A DNA stretch of 64,000 nucleotides from Streptomyces europaeiscabiei (GTDB lineage: Bacteria > Actinomycetota > Actinomycetes > Streptomycetales > Streptomycetaceae), in the NCBI RefSeq assembly GCF_036346855.1, contig NZ_CP107841.1:372001-436000 (forward strand). The letters run 5' to 3'. This document shows, one piece after another, positions 8,660-17,578 of the stretch. The notes beneath the pieces were generated by a model, which saw only the letters and a list, made by a program, of their open reading frames with translations, did not search any database and was not told the origin of the DNA. Numbering within the stretch: position 1 is the stretch's first letter; every line of letters begins with the position of its first letter. The position numbers and the translations under genes are program-made.

Positions 8660-9919
8660 TCAGTCCGGTGCGGCCACCGGGGACTCCGCGTGCCGAAATC
8701 CCGGCAGAATCAGGCACAGCCCGGCCGCAATGGCGGTCGTGGCGGCGAAGGCACCTACGGCCCAGGCGCCGGACACGTTCTGGATGATCAGGCCGGCGAT
8801 CAGTGGTGCCAGTGTCGCCAGCGCGGTGGCCGCCATGATCACGGTGCTGATGACCCGGCCGCGCATGTCTTCCGGCGCGTTGCGAAGCACCACGGCTACC
8901 AGCGCGCCGTTCGCGGACGGCGCGAGCAGCAGCGCCAGGGCGACCGGCGCCGCCACCAGCGGTGACGGGATGAGCAAGGCGGCGGCGCCGAACAGCAGGG
9001 CTCCTGCCAGGGTGATCGTGGTGGTCAGCGTTGCCAGGTGCATGCGCCCTTGCAGCCGGGGGGCGACCACGGCACCGAGCAGCCCGCCTGCCGCGATGGC
9101 TGCCTGCACCAGGCCGATCACCACGCTGGAAGTGCCGCCCTGGTGCATCGCGAGGGTGATGCTGAAAATCACGCCGGTGAAGGAGAAGTTCACCAGAGGT
9201 GTCTGGATCACCGCCGCTCGCAGGACTGGCACCTGCCAGACGAGCTGCAGGCCGTCGGTCACCTCCCGCCACAACGGCTTGCGCCCGGCCGCGTTCTCCG
9301 GGCGGAACCGTCCGCGGATCCGGCTCACCATGCACGACGAGACGGCGAAGGAGACGGCGTCGGCCAGGAAGGGGACGGCCCGGCCAACCCCGAAGAGCAG
9401 CCCCCCGAGCGCCGGGCCGGCCAGGCTGGCACCGTACGTCCGGCCTTCGGTGGCAGCCCACGCCTGCTCGAGTTGCTCGTCCGGCACAATTCCCGGAAGA
9501 GCGGCGGCGGCGGACGGGTCGAAGAGGGCACCGGCGGCGCCCTCGATCAGGCTCACGGCCAGGACCACCTGCCAGGACGCGAGATCCAGCACGATCAGGA
9601 TGGCGAGCAGAGCCAGCAGGACGGCGCGCACGATGTCGCAGATGATCATCGTCAGCCGCCGGTCGAACCGGTCCGACAGCGCTCCGGCGGGCAGTTGCAG
9701 GCACAGCATGGTGATCGCCCGCGCCGTACCCACCACCCCGGCGAGCACTACCGAGTGGGTCAGGGCCAGGATCAGCAGCGGGTAGGCAATCCCGCTGATC
9801 TGCGTGCCGGTATCGGACAGCAGCTGGCCGATCCACAACATCCGGAAGTCCTTGTTGCGCCGCAGCGGAACCTGCCGCGTCCCATCAGCTGCTGTCTCGA
9901 TTCCGCCGGCGTCGCTCAC
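8660..9919 (-). CDS. MFS transporter (drug/metabolite exporter type)
   Basis: A 419-residue integral membrane protein with about twelve hydrophobic segments. The N-terminal half has the loop 2-3 motif GALSDRFDRRLTMIICD, a variant of MFS motif A. The layout resembles MFS_3 (enterobactin exporter EntS-like) proteins, including the start FRMLWIGQLLSDTGTQIS and the loop FDPSAAAALPGIVP. It is predicted to be a proton-driven efflux pump with unknown substrate. The GTG at 9919 was chosen; a TTG at 9925 is also possible. It is convergent with the MerR-fusion gene and not obviously in an operon. Confidence 0.88.
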   Translation of the reverse strand: MSDAGGIETAADGTRQVPLRRNKDFRMLWIGQLLSDTGTQISGIAYPLLILALTHSVVLAGVVGTARAITMLCLQLPAGALSDRFDRRLTMIICDIVRAVLLALLAILIVLDLASWQVVLAVSLIEGAAGALFDPSAAAALPGIVPDEQLEQAWAATEGRTYGASLAGPALGGLLFGVGRAVPFLADAVSFAVSSCMVSRIRGRFRPENAAGRKPLWREVTDGLQLVWQVPVLRAAVIQTPLVNFSFTGVIFSITLAMHQGGTSSVVIGLVQAAIAAGGLLGAVVAPRLQGRMHLATLTTTITLAGALLFGAAALLIPSPLVAAPVALALLLAPSANGALVAVVLRNAPEDMRGRVISTVIMAATALATLAPLIAGLIIQNVSGAWAVGAFAATTAIAAGLCLILPGFRHAESPVAAPD

Positions 9920-10316
9920 CCTCAATACGATAGGCGTCTAGATCGTGACCACCGGAGGCCGAGAACTGACCGCAGCCTCCCTCCCGCCGCCGACCGCCGG
10001 AACCAACAGTGATCGACATCGACGGAGCAGGCCGCAACCTCACAGGCAGAGGAAGACAATGGACGTCCGCAGGACCGATCATCGGAGGTCAACTTGCCGT
10101 TCAAGCACGGTCTTTCGCCCTGGCGGCGAAACCCCGCCTGTTGCCCTGCTCCGCAGGAGCTTCGATTCCTCCCCGCCCTGAAGGACGGGGCATCCTCGAA
10201 GGAGATCAGGTGAACAGGCGGCCAGTCGCACGCTCTCGTCCTATCCCCACCAACCCTGACGATCGCTCGACGGATCGCGCCAAGAGCTCCGAGAGGCCGA
10301 CGACCGTAAGAGCGAA
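9920..10316. other. Intergenic stretch carrying an IS200/IS605-like right end
   Basis: I see no protein gene in this interval. Its second half holds a cluster of hairpins typical of the 3' end of IS200/IS605-family elements, listed separately. Confidence 0.55.
10113..10207 (+). mobile_element. IS200/IS605 (TnpB-type) right end / omega-RNA-like remnant
   Basis: Three hairpins follow one another: TTTCGCC/GGCGAAA (10113-10131), GCTCC-GCA-GGAGC (10148-10160) and CCCCGCCCTGAAGGACGGGG (10171-10190). The last, preceded by GATTCCT and followed by CATCC, is the sequence I recognise beside tnpB/IS1341-type transposons, where the 3' end both marks the element and is transcribed as guide (omega) RNA. 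No tnpA or tnpB reading frame lies next to it, so it is a solo end left after loss of the body. The family call rests on sequence memory. Confidence 0.6.
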
Positions 10317-11153
10317 TCAAGTTGGGTCCACGTCGGCGTGGAACAGATGGTGGTCCGAAGACTCGGAGGGCTGCACCCGGTGCCCGAGCGGGGCGACGCC
10401 CCGTAGGAAGATGTAGTCGAACTTGCTTTGCCAGTCGGTGGTCAGACCGCAGGCGCCGGCGGACGGGGGACGACATTCGGGGTCCGCGTCCGCGGCCAGT
10501 GTCCACATCCGGGCGAGTTCGGGGGCTTCCGGCACCGCGTTGAAGTCACCGAGAACTATCGCGCGGTCGTACCGGGCGACTTCGGCGGCGAGCACATCGA
10601 TCTGGTCCGCCCGGACCGCCTCCTGACGCCGCTGGGCAAGGTGCGTGTTGAAGACCCGCATCGGCCGACCTCCCACCTCGGTAGTGACCGCCATGTACCC
10701 ACGGTCCTCCGACCCACCCTCCGGGTACTGCACGCTGACGTGGTCCGTCAACGGCGCCGCCGAGAGAATGGCCTGCCCGAAGCCTCCCGGATTCCACGGC
10801 ACTCCCCCGCACCGGCCCCAACTCCGAAGAACCGACCCGTACTCGACGTGATAAACCAGCCCGTGAAAACTCTCCAGATACTCCCGGATTCTCTCCACGT
10901 CACGCACGCACGCCTCCTGCAGGCCGATGACCTGGGGCGCGACCGCGGCGATCTCGGCAGCCCGGTCAACATTGCTCGCATCGCAAGGGTTGCAGATGTT
11001 CCATGTCATCACCCGGTTCGGAACGACATCCTTGACGGCATCGACGGGCGAGGACCTACCGAAGAGGGCGTCGCTCGGTGCGCTGGGGCCGACGAGCACC
11101 ATGCAGGCCACGATCACGGCGCCCGCGAGCAACCGCGTGTCCCTTCCGAACAC
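10317..11153 (-). CDS. Endonuclease/exonuclease/phosphatase-family protein, exported
   Basis: A 278-residue protein of the EEP (DNase I-like) fold. The order of motifs is VMTWNICNPC, VIGLQEACV (metal-binding Glu), RVFNTHLAQRR, ALVLGDFN-type core (IVLGDFNAVPEAPE) and the terminal SSDHHLFH catalytic Asp-His. A hydrophobic leader (LLAGAVIVACMVLVGPSAPS) indicates secretion or membrane anchoring. The GTG at 11153 has a GAGGAGG ribosome-binding site 6 nt upstream. Such secreted EEP proteins act as nucleases, sphingomyelinase-like or other phosphodiesterases; the substrate cannot be told from sequence alone. Confidence 0.88.
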   Translation of the reverse strand: MFGRDTRLLAGAVIVACMVLVGPSAPSDALFGRSSPVDAVKDVVPNRVMTWNICNPCDASNVDRAAEIAAVAPQVIGLQEACVRDVERIREYLESFHGLVYHVEYGSVLRSWGRCGGVPWNPGGFGQAILSAAPLTDHVSVQYPEGGSEDRGYMAVTTEVGGRPMRVFNTHLAQRRQEAVRADQIDVLAAEVARYDRAIVLGDFNAVPEAPELARMWTLAADADPECRPPSAGACGLTTDWQSKFDYIFLRGVAPLGHRVQPSESSDHHLFHADVDPT

Positions 11154-11728
11154 CGCTGCCTCCTCAAGTTAGATCTATATGGCACCTGATGCCTCCGTCT
11201 CCACGCACGAGGCGAAGACGGGGGTAGTCAGCAAACCATGCTTCCGGGCCTTCACCAGACTCTCCGCCGAGGCTTGCCCACCACCACCACTGCGTCAGGA
11301 ACCGGGGCCGTCGAACTCGAGGCACGCGTCGCGCCCAGCGGAGAGCCGAACGTGGCCGCCGGAGTCCAGAAGGTCTCTCACACCGCGCGGGCTCCAGCGG
11401 GCGCGCCCTCACCGTCCGGTCCGGCCTGAGCCGCATTCTCCCCACCGAGGACGACCACCCGAGGCGGCCCGGTGATCGAGGCAGCCGGTGACGGAGTTGG
11501 CTTTCCGGTTCCCGCCGTTGCATTCGAAGCCCAGCGGCGGGCATCGTCGACGCCGTGGTCGGCGGTCTCGTAGGCGAAGGGGACCAGCCATCGCGTGACG
11601 AGGGTGACGAATGCGGAGGCGGCGTAGCCGGATCCGGTTAAGGACGTCTCGCCGTTCACCGAACTAGTGCCTGCGTGGTGTGCGCCTCACTGTGCCGGAC
11701 AAGACGCTCCTGAAGCACAGCTCGTTCT
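11154..11728. other. Intergenic stretch, possible eroded genes
   Basis: There is no convincing intact gene apart from a weak 93-residue frame (11378-11659, minus). A minus-strand fragment reading EAWFADYPRLRLVRGDGGIR at about 11180-11240 looks protein-like but has no continuing frame, suggesting decay. Confidence 0.4.
11378..11659 (-). CDS. Possible small hypothetical protein (93 aa)
   Basis: A minus-strand frame starting MNGETSLTGSGYAASAFVTL, with one hydrophobic patch and a Pro/Gly-rich end. It has no recognised family and no clear ribosome-binding site. I list it because its composition is less distorted than the competing frames. Confidence 0.25.
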   Translation of the reverse strand: MNGETSLTGSGYAASAFVTLVTRWLVPFAYETADHGVDDARRWASNATAGTGKPTPSPAASITGPPRVVVLGGENAAQAGPDGEGAPAGARAV

Positions 11729-12121
11729 TCATCTTCCGTCTGAGACCGGGGAGGTCGGGCCCATGAAGGCGTCAAGTCGGTTGATGATCCTGCGGAGCTC
11801 GCGGGCAGCCTTCGGCGACAACGCTTGTATCACGCCTTCGAGTAGAGCGCGTCGTTCGAGAGGGTTGCCGCAGCAGTACCAGTGCACGTTGCCGTACTCG
11901 TAGTCGTGCCAGAGTTGGCGCTCGGGAAGGTGGACGTACTCCTTCCACAAGTGCAACGCCTCGCTGGTGTCTCCCGGCTGGAGGTAGTTCCGCGTACGTT
12001 CAAGGCGAACGATCTCGGAGAGTGCCCGCGGCGAGAGGCGGTCGACGGCCGGTGTTGCGCCCTGCGACCGGCGGCGGTCCGGGACCTGGGCCCGGATGCG
12101 TCCTGGCCGTCTACGCGGCAT
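11729..12121 (-). CDS. Hypothetical protein (130 aa)
   Basis: A soluble protein with a basic N-terminus (MPRRRPGRIRAQVPDRRR) followed by a well-formed helical core: LSPRALSEIVRLERTRNYLQ, LWKEYVHLPERQLWHDYEYG, VHWYCCGNPLERRALLEGVI and AARELRRIINRLDAFM. The aromatic, acidic and Cys-rich middle looks like a genuine conserved domain, but I do not recognise a family. It stands alone, flanked by decayed DNA on both sides. Confidence 0.6.
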   Translation of the reverse strand: MPRRRPGRIRAQVPDRRRSQGATPAVDRLSPRALSEIVRLERTRNYLQPGDTSEALHLWKEYVHLPERQLWHDYEYGNVHWYCCGNPLERRALLEGVIQALSPKAARELRRIINRLDAFMGPTSPVSDGR

Positions 12122-12274
12122 GGACCTTTCGGTGAGTCGTCATGCTGTGCATGCTGCCACAATCTCGCAACACTGTCTCAAACTTGATGTCGACCCCACT
12201 GCCGGAACGACTGGCCGAGCGGGTCAGGAGCAAACCAGGTGCCGATACCTGAGCCGTGGAAGCAGGATCCCCGC

Positions 12275-12748
12275 ATGTCCACCGAAGTGAGCGGGATGAT
12301 CGAAGGTCGACCCGGGGCCCGTCTCTGGGGCCCCGACAACGAAGACTCCCGTTGGCACCCCGGCATCGGCCTCTTCCTGGTCAACAACAGCAACGCCTAC
12401 GACGCCATCGGCGGTCTCTTCGGCATCCGCAACCACCTCGGCTTCCGCCCTCCCGCCGAAGGCCGCGGCCTTCCAAGCGACGCACTCCCCGCGACGAAAG
12501 CGGGAAGGCATTCCGACTGCTGGTCGCGCTCCTCACGATCGCCGACGGACGACGCCGCGAGTGATGCTGCTCCGCCGGGTGCGGTCACTGGTGGCGCTGA
12601 CTGTCCGTCGCCGGCTGGACCCTCCGCGCCGTCGGCGCCTGCACACGGCTCGGCTCCTGTATCGGGCGCGTACGTGACCCCGAATGCTGGGGTGCTGGTG
12701 CCATCTTTCGAGCCGGCTAGAAGAGACGAGCGCGCCTGTCCTGCGTGA
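12275..12748 (+). pseudogene. Truncated or frameshifted hypothetical gene
   Basis: The ATG at 12275 opens a natural-looking N-terminus (MSTEVSGMIEGRPGARLWGP, then GIGLFLVNNSNAYDAIGGLF and FGIRNHLGFRPPAEGRGLPS). About 75 codons in, the translation changes to low-complexity Ser/Pro/Ala sequence and runs into the opposite-strand gene. The first part resembles a family of small Streptomyces proteins that I remember as about twice this length. I therefore read this as a gene broken by a frameshift near 12500. Confidence 0.45.
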
Positions 12749-13823
12749 CGCTCTCAAGGATCTCGCGCAGCCAGGAGCTGCGAACAGCCGGCAGCCGGAC
12801 CAGGGTGTGCTGGAACGCTTGCGCGTCCACCCGGAAGCGGTGCCGGGGGCGCGGCGCGGGCGGGTCGTCGCGGAGTACGCCGTCGGGCATGACGCCCGAC
12901 GCGGGGGCGGGCAGGGGCGGCTGAGGGAAGGCCAACCACAGCCACACCCCGAACGGCAGCGGCACCGGGTACTCCGAGGCAGCCGCGTTGACCGGGGTCC
13001 AGGTCTCCCCCGTCTGCGGATGGACCGGCACGAAGAGGATGTCGGCGTGCGCGTGGGGGGTGGGCCGCCCCGGTCCCGTCAGGACGGCGCGCCGCGGCGC
13101 CGGACCCGCGGGGAGCAGGGCGTCCAGGGTGCGTCGGAACAGTTCCGCGATCAGGCCGTCCGGGACGGTCACCGGCCGGCCTTCCGAGGCCGCCAGCAGG
13201 TGGGCGAGTGCTCGGCCGGCTGCCGCCGCCCACTGCGGGCTCCATGACCACCACTGGTTCGGCCCCAGCCGCGCTGCCCACGTGGTGATCGGCTCGAACG
13301 GGGGCGTGCCCTTCCCCTCTGCCATCAGCTCCGCCCAGGAGAGCGGTACGGCGCCAGTGTCGTCGACGCGGCGGCCACGCACGGCGTTCGGGGCGAGCCA
13401 CACCGACTGCCAGAGCGAGCAGTCGTCGATCCTGCTCGCCACGGGCAGGCCGCACGCCTCGCAGGCCATGTTGGGGCCGTCGGCCCCGTCGAGGCCGCAG
13501 CAGTAGCCACCGCCCTTCTCCGGGATCAACAAGGTGCCGCGTGTATCTCCGGGTGCGATGACGATCGCGCCGGGCGCGCCGTCGGACAGGGCGTAGACCG
13601 GCGCATGGATGCCGCGGGCCGCCGCCTCGTCCGGATCGATCTCCTCCCACCTCCGCCACGGCGGCCCCCAGGGATCCGGATCCACGGCGAACGTTCCCGA
13701 CTCCATGAGCACCGGGAGCTGCAACCCGTTCCCGAACTGCTGATGGGCGTGAACCGGCAGGACGACCTGGGACAGCGGGGCGGTCAGCCTTGCGCCACAC
13801 CCCGCACACACAAAAACGAACAA
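12717..13823 (-). CDS. Hypothetical protein with N-terminal zinc-ribbon motif
   Basis: A 368-residue protein starting FVFVCAGCGARLTAPL, a CxxC knuckle, with a second pair in CCGLDG and NMACEACGLPVASRIDDCSLWQ. Together these could bind zinc. The middle holds WW/W-rich segments (NQWWSWSPQWAAAAGRALAH) and the end is Pro-rich. I know similar uncharacterised proteins in Streptomyces but no function. A TTG start at 13823 preceded by GGAGGA is preferred; the open frame extends upstream to 13970 without a motif. Confidence 0.65.
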   Translation of the reverse strand: MFVFVCAGCGARLTAPLSQVVLPVHAHQQFGNGLQLPVLMESGTFAVDPDPWGPPWRRWEEIDPDEAAARGIHAPVYALSDGAPGAIVIAPGDTRGTLLIPEKGGGYCCGLDGADGPNMACEACGLPVASRIDDCSLWQSVWLAPNAVRGRRVDDTGAVPLSWAELMAEGKGTPPFEPITTWAARLGPNQWWSWSPQWAAAAGRALAHLLAASEGRPVTVPDGLIAELFRRTLDALLPAGPAPRRAVLTGPGRPTPHAHADILFVPVHPQTGETWTPVNAAASEYPVPLPFGVWLWLAFPQPPLPAPASGVMPDGVLRDDPPAPRPRHRFRVDAQAFQHTLVRLPAVRSSWLREILESVTQDRRARLF

Positions 13824-14213
13824 ATGTCCTCCATCTTGGAAACAGAGGAATAGTCGCAGCACAGCGGCGGCCGGCCAACACGTTTTGGTCCGCCGCGAGT
13901 CCAGAGCGCCACCGCGGTGCAGAGCGTCATCCGGCGCGTCGGACTTCTGAGCTGGAGGTGGCGCGCGCAAGGCAAGCCTGTCTACCGGTACTTGGTGGGG
14001 GTGAACTTGCGCATCGGTCGCCCAGCGGCGGAAGAGATGAACTCCACCAGATCATCGGCTCCCCGCGGAAACCCGACGGTGGCGGTGCCACCCGGCCTGC
14101 GGCCTGCCGACCGCCCAACCACTGCTGCCGTGCCGGCGCGATACGAACGCGTCGACGTACGCAGCGAGCGGCACAGCATCCGCTGGACAGAACGGCCGCC
14201 GACAGGCGCGGAC
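13824..14213. other. Intergenic stretch, nothing recognised
   Basis: About 390 bases separate the zinc-ribbon protein and the methyltransferase genes, which run in the same direction. I see no natural-looking coding frame, RNA gene or strong hairpin. The methyltransferase terminator and the next promoter should lie here. Confidence 0.5.
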
Positions 14214-14840
14214 TCAGGTGGTGGGGCGGGAGTGCACGCTGACGGCGTAACCGCAGCCTTGGTAGTAGGGGTCACCGCTCCAGGTGGCGTAGCGCTGTCG
14301 CAGGGTCAGTCCGGCCTGGGTGCACCAGTGGTCGAACTCCGCGAGGGTCACCGGCGGTTCGGGCAGTGGCAGGTGTGCCGCGTCCAGTCCCATGCCCGTG
14401 ACCAGCAGTCCGCCGGGACGCAGTGCGGCGGCCAGCTGCCGCACGACGGCTGATTCGGTGCCGGGGGCAAGCAGAGGGATGACGTTTCCGGCGGCGAGTG
14501 CCAGGTCGAAGCCCGGTTTCAGGCCGAGGGTGTCCAGGCGGGCCAGGTCGCCGAGGAGCCATTCCTGTGTGGGGGCGTCGCGGCGGGCGACGGCGAGCAT
14601 CGAGGGGTCGACATCCACGCCGGTGCACAGGTGGCCCAGTTCGGCGAGTCGGATCGCGATCCGACCGGTGCCGCAGCCGGCGTCGAGTATCCGGGAGGCG
14701 GGCTTCAGCAGCGCGGCGCAGAAGGCCGCCTCGCCGTGGATGTCCTGGCCCGATTCGGCCAGCCGCGCGAAACGCCGGGAGTACTCCTCCCCGGCTTGTC
14801 CGCCGGTGAGTTCCGCCCAACGGTCGCGTTGCCCGGTCAT
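14214..14840 (-). CDS. Class I SAM-dependent methyltransferase
   Basis: A 208-residue protein with a methyltransferase-25/11 type Rossmann fold. Motif I is ILDAGCGTGRIAIRLAELGH (about residues 50-70), the acidic motif II residue is in CTGVDVDPSMLAVAR, and motif III is FDLALAAGNVIPLLAP. It ends with GYAVSVHSRPTT. It is cytoplasmic; the substrate is unknown. ATG 14840 has a GGAAGG box 11 nt upstream. There is no operon partner, since neighbours lie over 300 bp away. Confidence 0.88.
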   Translation of the reverse strand: MTGQRDRWAELTGGQAGEEYSRRFARLAESGQDIHGEAAFCAALLKPASRILDAGCGTGRIAIRLAELGHLCTGVDVDPSMLAVARRDAPTQEWLLGDLARLDTLGLKPGFDLALAAGNVIPLLAPGTESAVVRQLAAALRPGGLLVTGMGLDAAHLPLPEPPVTLAEFDHWCTQAGLTLRQRYATWSGDPYYQGCGYAVSVHSRPTT

Positions 14841-15145
14841 GTGCGACGTGCCTTCCGGTCAGCCTCGCCCAGCAGGGGAGAGGACGGTACATCGCACTTT
14901 ACGCTCGTTCGAACGGGCCCGCGCCCCTCGGCATCGACCACCTCGGTCCTTCCCTTCGAGTACCGCAACTCAGACGCCTCCCCCGGACGCCGGGACTACG
15001 CCGATGACCGCGACGAGCTTCGCACCGACGGAGAGTGAGCATCGGAACGCCGGGCCCGGCCACGGCCCGCTCGGCCTCCGTGGGGCTCTGGTCCTACGTC
15101 GTAGGTCGGTGGGCAAGGGGCGTGTGGCACCGCAGGATTGGCGAT
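14841..15145. other. Divergent promoter region
   Basis: About 300 bases lie between the divergent methyltransferase and flavin-family genes. I see no gene; promoters for both are expected here but none could be assigned confidently. Confidence 0.4.
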
Positions 15146-15592
15146 GTGACAGCCAGTAGCTTCGATGTGGACACGTTCCTGCAGCAGCCGCTCACCGCTC
15201 GCATCGCCACCAGCGGGCCCACGGTGCGCCCCGTCTGGTTCCTGTGGGAGGACGGCGCCTTCTGGGTACTGACGGGCCCATGGGCCCGTTTGTTCGACCG
15301 CGTGAAGAACGACCCGCGCGTCGCGCTCGTGGTCGACGAATGCGATCTCGTGACGGGACGCGTTCAACAGGTGATCGCCCGGGGGCAGGCCGAGCTCGTG
15401 CCGTTCGACGTGCCGAGGGGCCGACGTAAGCTGACCCGCTATCTGGGAGCGGACGAGGCTCTGTGGGATGCCCGGTTCGTGCGCTATCTGCACGACGACC
15501 CCGGCGAACGAGGCACGAGATGGCTGCGTTTGACGCCTGCCTCGCTCACGGTCCAGGACCTCAGCTACTCCGTCGCCCCATCCCGGGACTGA
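15146..15592 (+). CDS. Pyridoxamine 5'-phosphate oxidase-family protein
   Basis: A 148-residue split-barrel flavin-binding protein. Recognisable parts are LQQPLTARIATSGPTVRPVW (strand 1-2), FWVLTGPWARLFDRVKNDPR (cofactor-contacting region), VALVVDECD and GQAELVPFD. Such proteins bind FMN, F420 or heme and commonly act as reductases or general stress proteins. GTG 15146 was chosen since the domain starts at once; the frame is open further upstream. Close to F420-type relatives, but the cofactor is not certain. Confidence 0.8.
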   Translation: MTASSFDVDTFLQQPLTARIATSGPTVRPVWFLWEDGAFWVLTGPWARLFDRVKNDPRVALVVDECDLVTGRVQQVIARGQAELVPFDVPRGRRKLTRYLGADEALWDARFVRYLHDDPGERGTRWLRLTPASLTVQDLSYSVAPSRD

Positions 15593-15783
15593 CGCAAAGG
15601 AGATGGGCTCCGGCGGCGGTGCTCTCGGTGAGGCCGACCGGGTTGCTGGAGCCGGGGACAGCCAACTCGTGAGGTCCGCGATACGGGGTCGCGTGCCGGA
15701 CGGCAACGGCGGCTCGGCCGGCGGTCAACCCCGCGGACGCGGTGCACCCCGTCCGAGGTGACGACACGGCGGACGAGTCGGGT

Positions 15784-15797
15784 GTGACCCACGTCAC
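15784..15797. promoter_or_regulatory. Crp-like palindrome GTGA-N6-TCAC
   Basis: TGTGACCCACGTCACC (15783-15798) matches the core of Crp/FNR-type operators (TGTGA-N6-TCACA). It is about 200 bp upstream of the 382-residue protein gene, so it may control that gene. A sister site occurs at 18976-18989. Confidence 0.45.
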
Positions 15798-15889
15798 CTC
15801 GAAGCGCGAGTCCCTCCCCGGCCGGGACACGTGTTCCGACCGGGGAGATGAGCACCGGTGGGTGTCTCCGCGAAGGTCGCTCAGCACAG

Positions 15890-15926
15890 GCGGGACCCCC
15901 GGCCGGGACCCCGGGCGGGACCCCGG
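15890..15926. repeat. Short direct repeats, CGGGACCCC
   Basis: Three near-adjacent copies of CGGGACCCC, spaced by 3-4 bases, lie upstream of the start codon at 15995. They could form alternative hairpins in the leader. Confidence 0.5.
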
Positions 15927-15994
15927 TTGATGTCCGTCGGGCCACGGCGAGGATACTGGTACACGCACGTGTGCCCCTGCTCCCCGATGGACTC

Positions 15995-17143
15995 ATGCCG
16001 ACTTCCCCCACCGCCCGTCCCACCACTCCTCCCACGGTGTGGCCGGCTCGCGGCCGCCACGTCGGACCCGACGCGGAAGACGTACTCCGTCGCACCCTGC
16101 GACAGCTCAAGGACAGCCAGGTCATCGACGACTTCCTGGAGGTTCCCGACGCCGTGGGCGACTCGCCGGAGCCGGTCTTCGAGGCCCGTTGGCGGGTTCC
16201 ACACGAGGTGACCGTACGCGCCCGGCTGAGCCTCGCGCCCGACCTGGGCGGCGGGCGCGAGTGGACCCTGCTCGCGGAGGCGGAGCAGCCGTGGGACCCG
16301 GCGTGGCCGTCCCCCGTCACCCGGTTCTGGCCGGAGTACGGCGACTGGGACCACGACGCCGCCACAGGCGTTTCGCTGAGCAGGATCAACACCCTGCCCG
16401 AGGACGACAAGGACGTGAGGCGCCTACTCAGGGACTCCGGGCACGGCGGATGGTGTGTCCACGTCGTCGTCCACGAGGCAATGACCACGGACGAGCGCGG
16501 TCGGCTGCCCGTGGCGCGATGGCTGCCGCCGAGCCTGCGTCACCGCGTCGTGGAACACCGGGCCGCGCCGCATCAGCTGCGGGTCGTGAACTGGGCGGTG
16601 CGGGAGTTCGACGTGGAGGTGCCGCGCGGCGGTGCGGTGGTGCTGCCCGGCACCCCGGCCCCGCCCGGCTATGACGCCGAGGACTTCACCGTACGAACAG
16701 TGTTCCTGGACGGTTCCGAGCCGACCGACCTCGTCGCGGCGGTGAAGCGGTTCACCACCCTGGCGCAGCCGCTGCCGGACGGTGCCGAGGAGGCCCTCAC
16801 CGCGCTGCGCAAGGACTGGCATCTCCTCACGCTCGAAGAGGAACTCGCCAGGGAACGGCAGCGGGTGGCCGTGTACGCCGAGGCGCTGAAGGCCATGACG
16901 GAGTCCCGGGACCTTTACCGGGAGGCGACCGAGCGCGCCCACGAGGCGCTCGCCGCCTACCGCGAGGCCGCCGAGGCCGCTCCCGCCGCCCAGCAGCCGT
17001 CCGGGACGCCGACGGCATCCGCGTTCCAACAGCTGACACGCACACTGGACCGCCTCAAGGACAGCGCCAAAACCCTTCGCCCCGCCGCCAAGGCCCAGGG
17101 CGAGAAGGACACCGACAACCAGTCGACCGGTTCCGAGCACTGA
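15995..17143 (+). CDS. Hypothetical protein with C-terminal coiled coil
   Basis: A 382-residue soluble protein of unknown function. After a Pro/Thr-rich start there is a mixed alpha/beta domain (about residues 20-270: EDVLRRTLRQLKDSQVIDDF, EWTLLAEAEQPWDPAWP, RFWPEYGDWDHD, GGWCVHVVVHEAMTTDERGR). A charged helical segment follows (about 270-330: LEEELARERQRVAVYAEALK), then an Ala-rich coiled coil and a polar tail. ATG 15995 was chosen; GTG 15971 in the same frame is possible. A hairpin (17160-17180) follows the stop. Confidence 0.65.
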   Translation: MPTSPTARPTTPPTVWPARGRHVGPDAEDVLRRTLRQLKDSQVIDDFLEVPDAVGDSPEPVFEARWRVPHEVTVRARLSLAPDLGGGREWTLLAEAEQPWDPAWPSPVTRFWPEYGDWDHDAATGVSLSRINTLPEDDKDVRRLLRDSGHGGWCVHVVVHEAMTTDERGRLPVARWLPPSLRHRVVEHRAAPHQLRVVNWAVREFDVEVPRGGAVVLPGTPAPPGYDAEDFTVRTVFLDGSEPTDLVAAVKRFTTLAQPLPDGAEEALTALRKDWHLLTLEEELARERQRVAVYAEALKAMTESRDLYREATERAHEALAAYREAAEAAPAAQQPSGTPTASAFQQLTRTLDRLKDSAKTLRPAAKAQGEKDTDNQSTGSEH

Positions 17144-17159
17144 CCCGTCGGCACCGGAG

Positions 17160-17180
17160 GGCCGTCCGGGATACACGGCC
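17160..17180. terminator. Hairpin downstream of the coiled-coil protein gene
   Basis: GGCCGT and ACGGCC form a 6-bp stem with a 9-nt loop, 16 bp after the stop codon at 17143. Likely terminator. Confidence 0.5.
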
Positions 17181-17365
17181 AGGAGCGGGGCGAGCCACAC
17201 GCCGACGCCCGCCGGAAGGCGCCCGCCCGTACGGCGGGTGAGCACGTCCCGTAGCGCTTCGTCTCGCCCGCAGAGCTCGGGCTGCGAGACACCGTGCCCA
17301 GCCCGAGGAGCGACTGGAACTCATCTGCACGGACACGCGCTCGATGACCACGTCCTGACGTGCGG

Positions 17366-17401
17366 CGAACCGGCGGAGTCGATCGAACCGGCGGAGTCGA
17401 T
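17366..17401. repeat. 18-bp perfect tandem duplication
   Basis: CGAACCGGCGGAGTCGAT occurs twice in a row in non-coding DNA between 17144 and 17578. I see no gene in that interval. Confidence 0.85.
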
Positions 17402-17464
17402 GCGAACGTACGGAAGGTCGCATGTCCGGATCGGTCAGGAGGGAGGGCTCGCGGGGTCAGCGCC

Positions 17465-17500
17465 TCGGCGAGCGGGTCGACGTCGGCGAGCGGGTCGGCG
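17465..17500. repeat. Second 18-bp tandem duplication
   Basis: TCGGCGAGCGGGTCGACG is followed directly by a copy with one mismatch. It has the same period as the duplication 80 bp upstream although the sequence differs. Confidence 0.8.
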
Positions 17501-17578
17501 TCGGGTGAGCTGGTCAGTGTCGGTGAACCGCTCCGGCGTGTGGTCACGTATCGACTCCGCGGGGCCCCTCCGTCAGAC

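Larger units (their letters stand above)
15593..15994. other. Intergenic stretch with a GTGA-N6-TCAC palindrome and repeats
   Basis: There is no gene. It contains a Crp-like palindrome (15784-15797) and three copies of CGGGACCCC (about 15892-15926), listed separately. Confidence 0.5.

Noticed and set aside
12717..13970. Longer form of the zinc-ribbon protein starting at 13970
   Set aside because: The extra 49 residues have no natural composition, while TTG 13823 has GGAGGA directly upstream and starts at the CxxC domain.
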